Source of the DNA: RGIG995 sp045652445
GTDB lineage: Bacteria > Bacillota > Clostridia > Oscillospirales > UBA644
DNA: 7,473 nucleotides
Direction: 5' to 3'
NCBI GenBank assembly: GCA_045652445.1
Contig: JAZRUJ010000077.1
Span: 1-7,473, forward strand
Each line of letters begins with the position of its first letter. The first letter of the stretch is position 1. Positions 1 through 7,473 of this stretch are shown here, piece after piece. The translations under genes were made by a program, and so were the position numbers. A model generated the notes under the pieces. It did no database searches. It was not told where the DNA came from and saw only the letters and a list, made by a program, of their open reading frames with translations.

Positions 1-115
1 TCTTATGGGTCCGTCCGGTGTAGTACAGGAGACGTTCGGTAGTAGTGGTTTTACCGGCGTCGATATGAGCCATGATACCGATATTACGGTACATATGCAG
101 AGGATGTCTGGCCAT
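1..115 (-). CDS. fusA: Elongation factor G, N-terminal fragment (runs off the left edge)
   Basis: EF-G is the cytoplasmic GTPase that drives translocation of tRNA and mRNA on the ribosome and helps recycle ribosomes. Only 38 codons are present. They begin MARHPLHMYRNIGIMAHIDA and continue through the G1 P-loop AHIDAGKT (residues 16-23, with K22 and T23 as phosphate and magnesium ligands) into TTTERLLYYTGRTHK, the usual EF-G start. The ATG at 115 is preceded by an AAGGAGG site (123-129) with 7 nt spacing, which fixes the start. It lies 17 nt after the rpsG stop, the normal str-operon order, so it is probably co-transcribed with rpsL and rpsG. The rest of the protein, including switch regions and domains II-V, lies outside the window. 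Another translational GTPase is possible from the P-loop alone, but the N-terminus and context make fusA very likely. Confidence 0.96.
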   Translation of the reverse strand, partial: MARHPLHMYRNIGIMAHIDAGKTTTTERLLYYTGRTHK

Positions 116-132
116 AATAAAACCTCCTTAAC

Positions 133-603
133 TTACCATCTGAAATGAGCGAAAGCCTTGTTGGCTTCAGCCATCTTATGGGTATCGTCTTTCTTCTTGA
201 CGGCACCGCCCATGCCATTCATCGCATCGATGATTTCGTTAGCAAGGCGTTCCTTCATAGTTTTTTCGCTACGGTTGCGAGCGTAAGCGGTCAGCCAACG
301 CAAACCGAGGGTGAGGCGTCTTTCGGGACGCACTTCAATGGGAACCTGGTAGTTGGAACCGCCGTCACGGCGAGCCTTAACTTCCAGCTGGGGCATAATG
401 TTGTCCATAGCGGCTTGATAAGCCTCCAGGGCATCTTTGCCGGTTTTTTCTTTTACGATGTCAAATGCGTCGTAGACGATTTTCTGGGCAACACCCTTCT
501 TACCGTCATACATTACGGAGTTGACCAGTCGGGTGACCAGTTTGCTCCCGTAAATAGGATCGGGCAGGACATCTCTTTTGGAAATGGAACCTCTTCTAGG
601 CAC
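133..603 (-). CDS. rpsG: 30S ribosomal protein S7
   Basis: S7 is a primary 16S rRNA-binding protein. It nucleates folding of the 3' major domain (the 30S head) and lines the E site near the mRNA exit. In several bacteria it also represses its own operon by binding the str mRNA. The 156-aa product has the usual family length for Bacillota and the hallmark segments: MPRRG and LPDPIYGS at the N-terminus, MYDGKK (31-36), the beta-hairpin NYQVPIEVRPERR (84-96), and the C-terminal HKMAEANKAFAHFRW. The start codon is GTG (603-601), chosen because CCT AGA AGA (the conserved PRR) follows directly and a strong SD lies 8 nt upstream. Residue 80, in the hairpin segment usually written RRVGG, is Asp (GAC) here. 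It follows rpsL after an unusually long 178-bp gap and is followed by fusA after 17 nt. Confidence 0.98.
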   Translation of the reverse strand: MPRRGSISKRDVLPDPIYGSKLVTRLVNSVMYDGKKGVAQKIVYDAFDIVKEKTGKDALEAYQAAMDNIMPQLEVKARRDGGSNYQVPIEVRPERRLTLGLRWLTAYARNRSEKTMKERLANEIIDAMNGMGGAVKKKDDTHKMAEANKAFAHFRW

Positions 604-611
604 TTAACTTC

Positions 612-618
612 CCTCCTT
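612..618 (-). promoter_or_regulatory. Shine-Dalgarno site for rpsG (supports GTG start)
   Basis: Read on the minus strand, AAGGAGG lies 8 nt before the GTG at 603. This decides the start, because no ATG is available at the conserved N-terminus. A small potential hairpin (TCATT/AATGA, 618-633) abuts the 5' edge of the site and could affect its accessibility. That last point is inference. Confidence 0.85.
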
Positions 619-665
619 CATTATAGTCAATGATTTCATAGGTACTCGAAGGCATTGCAGCCCCC

Positions 666-710
666 GTTAGCGCTTCGCATAAATTCACTGAATTCAATGA
701 AGCATCTAAC
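666..710 (-). promoter_or_regulatory. Candidate RNA stem-loop in the rpsL-rpsG leader
   Basis: In the transcribed strand, GTTAG-AT-GCTTC (710-699) can pair with GAAGC-G-CTAAC (676-666). This gives two 5-bp stems separated by a small asymmetric internal loop. The enclosed apical part contains a further CATTG/CAGTG pairing. It lies between rpsL and rpsG, the interval where S7 binds the str mRNA in E. coli to repress translation. That makes it a candidate S7 autoregulatory element, but sequence homology to the E. coli site was not seen and the assignment is inference. It has no U-tract, so it is not a terminator. Confidence 0.4.
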
Positions 711-780
711 TATACTTTTTTTATGCGGCCTTCTTGCCGCAGCGTGAGGTACACGCAGATGGCACATTCAATTCAATGAA
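684..780. repeat. Three copies of a TTCANTGAA hyphenated palindrome
   Basis: TTCACTGAA (684-692) and TTCAATGAA (693-701) are directly adjacent, and a second TTCAATGAA occurs at 772-780. The 11-mer AATTCAATGAA is repeated exactly at 691-701 and 770-780. The outer copy starts immediately downstream of the rpsL stop. The function is unknown. The motif could be a protein-binding half-site, part of the RNA fold, or chance in AT-rich sequence. Confidence 0.4.
724..756 (-). other. Two back-to-back small hairpins just after rpsL
   Basis: On the transcribed strand, GCGTG/CACGC (756-742, 5-nt loop) is followed immediately by TGCGGC/GCCGCA (741-724, 6-nt loop) and then by TAAAAAAAG. The tract after the second stem is A-rich, not U-rich, so this is not an intrinsic terminator for rpsL. 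Likely roles are mRNA folding, processing or ribosomal-protein binding. The pairings are seen directly, but no role is shown. Confidence 0.45.
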
Positions 781-781
781 C

Positions 782-1204
782 TTATGCCTTTTTGACCTTG
801 GGTCTCTTCGCACCGTATTTGGAACGACCCTGCATACGGTTGGCAACACCCTGAGCGTCGAGGGTACCACGGATAATGTGATAACGGACACCGGGCAGGT
901 CACGTACACGGCCGCCGCGAATCAAAACGACGCTGTGTTCCTGCAGGTTGTGGCCGATACCGGGAATGTAGGCGGTAACTTCGATGGAGTTGGTCAGACG
1001 GACTCTGGCAACCTTACGGAGTGCGGAGTTCGGCTTTTTGGGGGTCGTGGTCTTAACGACAGTACAGACACCTCTCTTTTGGGGAGAGAACTGTTCGGAC
1101 GTCTTTTTGTTCAGAGTGTTAACACTCTTCTGCAGACCGGGAACCTTGGACTTCTCCACGGATACGGTTCTACCCTTCCGGACGAGCTGGTTAAAAGTGG
1201 GCAT
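782..1204 (-). CDS. rpsL: 30S ribosomal protein S12
   Basis: S12 sits at the 30S decoding centre and the interface with 50S, where it controls decoding fidelity and is the classic site of streptomycin resistance. The product is 140 aa, typical of Bacillota, with 13 extra residues before PQKRG compared with E. coli. Conserved blocks are MPTFNQLVRKGR (1-12), TTTPKKPNSALRK (52-64), IPGIGHNLQEHSVVLIRGGR (80-99), DLPGVRYH (102-109) and GRSKYGAKRPK (126-136). K56 corresponds to the E. coli streptomycin lysine K42 (mature numbering) and is retained. D102 matches the RimO-methylthiolated aspartate. Residue 101 is Arg where E. coli has K87. The ATG at 1204 is chosen over an upstream in-frame ATG (1255) because of the SD at 1211-1217 and the family N-terminus. 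This is the first gene after the rpoC terminator and follows its own promoter. Confidence 0.98.
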   Translation of the reverse strand: MPTFNQLVRKGRTVSVEKSKVPGLQKSVNTLNKKTSEQFSPQKRGVCTVVKTTTPKKPNSALRKVARVRLTNSIEVTAYIPGIGHNLQEHSVVLIRGGRVRDLPGVRYHIIRGTLDAQGVANRMQGRSKYGAKRPKVKKA

Positions 1205-1210
1205 TCTTAC

Positions 1211-1217
1211 ACCTCCT
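1211..1217 (-). promoter_or_regulatory. Shine-Dalgarno site for rpsL
   Basis: AGGAGGT on the minus strand lies 6 nt before ATG 1204. It rules out the in-frame upstream ATG codons as the main start. Confidence 0.85.
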
Positions 1218-1271
1218 GTTTTTAATTTTTGCCGTACTTTCGGGCATAATCCCATTGTACAGGCATTGTAT

Positions 1272-1300
1272 AGTATATCACAATTCCCCGCAATTTGCAA
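1272..1300 (-). promoter_or_regulatory. Sigma-70/sigma-A type promoter for rpsL-rpsG-fusA
   Basis: On the minus strand, a -35 box TTGCAA (1300-1295) and a -10 box TATACT (1277-1272) are separated by exactly 17 bp. TGA directly precedes the -10 box, giving an extended -10 (TGnTATACT). The expected transcription start is near 1265, leaving a leader of about 60 nt before rpsL. The position, downstream of the rpoC terminator and upstream of the first str gene, supports it. A second overlapping TACAAT could serve as an alternative -10. Confidence 0.75.
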
Positions 1301-1309
1301 CACCCTATG

Positions 1310-1326
1310 TTTCAAAAATTTTCGAA
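1310..1326 (-). promoter_or_regulatory. AT-rich UP-like element / imperfect palindrome upstream of the rpsL promoter
   Basis: The 16-bp sequence at 1311-1326 (TTCAAAAATTTTCGAA on the plus strand) is palindromic at 14 of 16 positions. In the transcribed direction it supplies an A/T run (AAAATTTTTGAAA) ending about 9 bp before the -35 box, roughly -57 to -45 from the predicted start. That is where the distal UP subsite for the alpha-subunit C-terminal domain lies. A role as UP element is inference. A repressor site is an alternative. Confidence 0.35.
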
Positions 1327-1430
1327 CTTTTTATGAACTAACAACCTTTTTCTCCAAAAACTCTTCCTTTTCCCCTTTCTCCCAGAAAATTTCCCGTATT
1401 TCACAACTCCAAACACTCCTCTCTCCTCTT
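1327..1430. other. Non-coding purine/pyrimidine-biased gap, no gene seen
   Basis: This part of the rpoC-rpsL gap is rich in C and T on the plus strand (purine-rich in the transcribed direction). I found no plausible CDS, promoter or RNA gene in it on either strand. The L7Ae-family gene that often sits here in Bacillota is absent. Confidence 0.6.
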
Positions 1431-1467
1431 GCATTTTGCATTTCCTTTGATTTTGCATTTAGCATTT
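1431..1467. repeat. Short degenerate GCATTT repeat tract
   Basis: GCATTT occurs at 1431-1436, 1438-1443, 1455-1460 and 1462-1467. The 11-mer ATTTTGCATTT occurs twice (1433-1443 and 1450-1460). The tract lies between the rpoC terminator and the str promoter. It resembles a small slipped-strand or AT-rich intergenic repeat. No function is evident. Confidence 0.5.
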
Positions 1468-1468
1468 C

Positions 1469-1507
1469 AAAAAACCCCCTCTCCGGCGTTTCGGAGAGGG
1501 GGTTTTT
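1469..1507 (-). terminator. Intrinsic terminator after rpoC
   Basis: An 11-bp perfect GC-rich stem, CCCCCTCTCCG/CGGAGAGGGGG, joins 1502-1492 to 1485-1475 with a 6-nt loop. It is flanked by A5 on the 5' side (1507-1503) and a T6 tract on the 3' side (1474-1469) in the rpoC direction. It begins 2 nt after the rpoC stop. Because the A and T tracts are symmetric, it could also terminate plus-strand transcripts. It should separate most rpoBC transcription from rpsL-rpsG-fusA. Confidence 0.95.
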
Positions 1508-1509
1508 GT

Positions 1510-5178
<3,669 letters not shown>

Positions 5179-5188
5179 ACTGTTCCGT

Positions 5189-5195
5189 CCTCCTT
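5189..5195 (-). promoter_or_regulatory. Shine-Dalgarno site for rpoC, overlapping the rpoB stop
   Basis: AAGGAGG overlaps the last two bases of the rpoB TAA and lies 10 nt before ATG 5178, consistent with translational coupling of rpoB and rpoC. The 15-bp spacer is in the same reading frame as both genes and contains no further stop codon. Confidence 0.8.
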
Positions 5196-7444
5196 ATTCC
5201 TGAATTTCTGCTTCTTCGCCGGAAACAGTTCCGTCGTAAAGCGTTTCATCTTCGTCGCCGCCGTCCAATCCCGGAACGTCAAGGGTATCCAGGAAAGAGT
5301 CGTCGGAATCGCCGAAATCGTCTTCAAATTCGCTAAAGTAGTTGCCGGTGTTGGTGCCGGTGGCGGGCATTTCGTCGGGGGAAGGCAGAGCCATTCTCGC
5401 ATCGACCATGTCCTCGTCGTAGTTGGTGGTAATATCCACTTCTTCGCCTTCCTTGGCAAGGATCTTCACATCCAAGCAGAGAGCCTGCAATTCTTTCACC
5501 AAAACCTTGAAGGATTCGGGAATGCCGGGCTTGGGAATGTTGTAACCCTTAACAATGGATTCGAAGGTCTTTACGCGGCCCACGGTATCGTCGGACTTGA
5601 CGGTGAGCATTTCCTGCAAGGTGTAAGCAGCACCGTATGCTTCCAAAGCCCAAACTTCCATTTCCCCGAAACGCTGACCGCCGAATTGAGCTTTCCCGCC
5701 CAAGGGCTGCTGGGTAACCAGAGAGTAAGGACCGGTAGAACGGGCGTGAATCTTGTCGTCAACCAAGTGAGCAAGTTTCAAGTAGTACATAACACCCACG
5801 GTAACGTTGCCTTCGAAGGGCTGACCGGTACGTCCGTCGTACAGAACGGTCTTCCCGTCGTGGTTGTATCCGGCTTTATCCAGACACTTAACAATATCTT
5901 CTTCGCCAATACCGTCGAAGACGGGGGTCATAATCTTCCAACCCAGTTTCCGAGCTGCCATACCCAAGTGAACTTCCAGCACCTGACCGATGTTCATACG
6001 GGAGGGAACGCCCAAGGGGTTCAAAACGATGTCCAGAGGAGTACCGTCGGGCAGGTAAGGCATATCTTCTTCGGGAAGAATGCGGGAAATAACACCCTTG
6101 TTACCGTGACGGCCTGCCATCTTATCGCCGACGCTGATCTTACGGCGTTGAGCGATGTAGACGCGGACGACCATATTCGTGGAGGGAGACAATTCGTTGG
6201 AATTTTCCCGGGTAAATACTTTGACGTCAACAACCGTCCCGTATTCCCCATGGGGAACTTTCAGAGAGGTATCCCGAACTTCTCGGGATTTTTCACCGAA
6301 GATGGCACGGAGCAACCGTTCTTCTGCGGTCTGTTCTGCATCGCCCTTGGGAGATACGCGGCCGACCAGAATATCACCGGAGTGAACTTCCGCACCGATG
6401 CGGATAATACCACGTTCGTCCAGATCTGCCAACAGGTCTTTGGAAACCCCGGGAATGTCCGCGGTAATTTCTTCGGGCCCAAGCTTGGTTTCTTTGGCGT
6501 CGATTTCATATTCTTCAATATGAATAGAGGTATAGATATCCTCTTTCACGAGACGTTCGTTCAAAAGGACGGCGTCTTCGTAGTTATAACCTTCCCAGGT
6601 CATAAAGCCGATGAGCATATTGCGTCCCAACGCCAATTCCCCGTTTTGGGTGGAAGGACCGTCCGCAAGAACGTCGCCGGCTTCAACCCGGTCGCCTACG
6701 TTGACGATAACCCGCTGATTAAAGCAGGTGCCGTGGTTCGAACGCAAATATTTCACGGTGGGGTAACGATGGGAAATTCCGTCGTCGCCCAAAACATAAA
6801 TTTCGTCGGCGTCAACCTTGGTAACAACCCCGGATTGACGGGCAACAACGCACACGCCGGAGTCAACGGCGGCACGGTGTTCCATACCGGTACCAACAAA
6901 GGGAGCTTCGGTACGGATCAGAGGAACTGCCTGACGCTGCATGTTCGCACCCATCAAGGCACGGACGGCGTCGTCGTGTTCCAAGAAAGGAATCATCGCC
7001 GTTGCAATGGAGACCAGCATCCGGGGAGTGACGTCCATGTAGTCAACCTTTTCCCGTTCTACTTCCAAAATGGCGTCTCTCAAACGAGCAGCAACTCTCT
7101 TATTAACAAAGCGACCTTCTTCGTCCAAAGGTTCGTTTGCCTGTGCTACGATAAATCCGTCTTCGGAATCCGCGGTCATGTAAACCACTTCGTCCTGAAC
7201 AACGCCGGTGGCTTTGTCCACGGGACGGTAGGGAGCTTCGATGAAGCCGTATTCGTTGATCCGAGCGTAGGTAGACAGGTAGGAAATCAGACCGATGTTG
7301 GGTCCTTCCGGGGTTTCCACGGGGCACATGCGACCGTAGTGGGTGTAGTGTACGTCGCGGACTTCCATGCCGGCACGGTCACGGGTCAAACCGCCGGGAC
7401 CGAGGGCAGAAAGACGGCGTTTGTGGGTCAATTCTGCCAAGGGG
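5194..7444 (-). CDS. rpoB: DNA-directed RNA polymerase subunit beta, C-terminal two-thirds (5' end missing)
   Basis: Beta forms one pincer of RNA polymerase, the rifampicin pocket and part of the active site. About 749 codons are present, starting at the residue matching E. coli P520. Landmarks: the downstream half of the rifampicin region AELTHKRRLSALGPGGL, with residues equivalent to H526, S531, L533 and I572 all in the sensitive wild-type state; CPVETPEGPNIGLI; MTWEGYNYEDAVLLNERLV; VGDKMAGRHGNKGVIS, with the two conserved active-site lysines; and GGKAQFGGQRFGEMEVWALEAYG near the C-terminal clamp. The last 83 residues form an acidic tail with 28 Asp/Glu and a single basic residue, ending EEAEIQE, longer than usual. 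The gene ends in TAA at 5196-5194. The 5' part is cut by the window edge; bases 7445-7473 keep the frame open but are adapter sequence and should not be translated. Confidence 0.98.
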
Positions 7445-7473
7445 AAGTCGGAACGTAGCCATGTCGGTCTGTG
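7445..7473. other. Residual MGI/BGISEQ (DNBSEQ) sequencing adapter
   Basis: The last 29 bases begin AAGTCGGA and contain CGTAGCCATGTCG followed by TCTGTG. From memory this is the start of the standard DNBSEQ read-2 adapter, with mismatches only at 7453 (A for T) and 7467 (G for T). Homology to rpoB stops abruptly at 7444: translation continued upstream would give W-L-R-S-D-F-P instead of the near-invariant F-M-D-Q-x-N-P of the rifampicin region. I treat it as a technical artefact at a contig end. Confidence 0.88.

Noticed and set aside
620..648. TATAAT hexamer just before rpsG as an internal promoter
   Set aside because: At 17 bp upstream the sequence is CGAGTA, not a -35 box, and the start would fall at or beyond the SD site.
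718..741. TGCGGC/GCCGCA hairpin as a terminator after rpsL
   Set aside because: In the rpsL direction the stem is followed by an A-tract instead of a U-tract; on the other strand the T-tract precedes the stem. rpsG and fusA also need to be transcribed from upstream.
1205..1315. N-terminal extension of S12 from upstream in-frame ATG codons
   Set aside because: The extension overlaps the promoter and SD, matches no S12 N-terminus, and the canonical MPTFNQL start has a well-placed SD.
7441..7473. A novel rifampicin-region variant or frameshift in RpoB
   Set aside because: None of the three frames restores the conserved motif, and the bases match a sequencing adapter with only two mismatches.

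Overview
The window is a stretch of the bacterial RNA polymerase and 'str' (ribosomal protein/elongation factor) gene cluster. All genes read on the minus strand. In transcription order they are: the 3' two-thirds of rpoB (7444 to 5194), a complete rpoC (5178 to 1510), an intrinsic terminator, a promoter, complete rpsL (1204 to 782), complete rpsG (603 to 133), and the first 38 codons of fusA (115 to 1). Every visible gene has a strong AAGGAGG-type Shine-Dalgarno site, and all four complete ends use TAA.

The proteins look like those of a Bacillota lineage in or near Clostridia/Negativicutes. RpoC has the Gram-positive-like length (1222 aa) with no insertion in the trigger loop. S12 carries the 13-residue insertion (relative to E. 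coli) seen in Bacillota. S7 is 156 aa, ending in ..AHFRW. Coding sequence is moderate in GC and the gaps are AT-rich. I cannot name a genus. The last 29 bases (7445-7473) are not genomic: they match, with two mismatches, the MGI/BGISEQ (DNBSEQ) read adapter as I remember it. The window therefore appears to end at an assembly or contig edge, probably of metagenomic origin.

Region by region: rpoB and rpoC are 15 bp apart and in the same frame, and form the catalytic core of RNA polymerase. A near-perfect hairpin terminator lies 2 bp past the rpoC stop and should end most rpoBC transcription. The 305-bp gap that follows (1205-1509) holds no gene. In particular it lacks the L7Ae-family gene found here in many Bacillota. 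It contains a short GCATTT repeat tract, a purine-rich tract, an AT-rich UP-like element and a good sigma-70/sigma-A-type promoter for rpsL-rpsG-fusA. The 178-bp rpsL-rpsG gap (604-781) is long for a str operon and contains several hairpins and three TTCANTGAA motifs. It is a plausible site for S7-mediated feedback control.

This is a core housekeeping locus, and I see no previously undescribed system, mobile element or CRISPR array. The points worth a second look are the adapter tail, acidic extensions on both sides of the beta/beta' junction, Arg at a streptomycin-resistance position of S12, bridge-helix substitutions in beta', complete avoidance of TTA/CTA/TCA codons, and the structured rpsL-rpsG gap.
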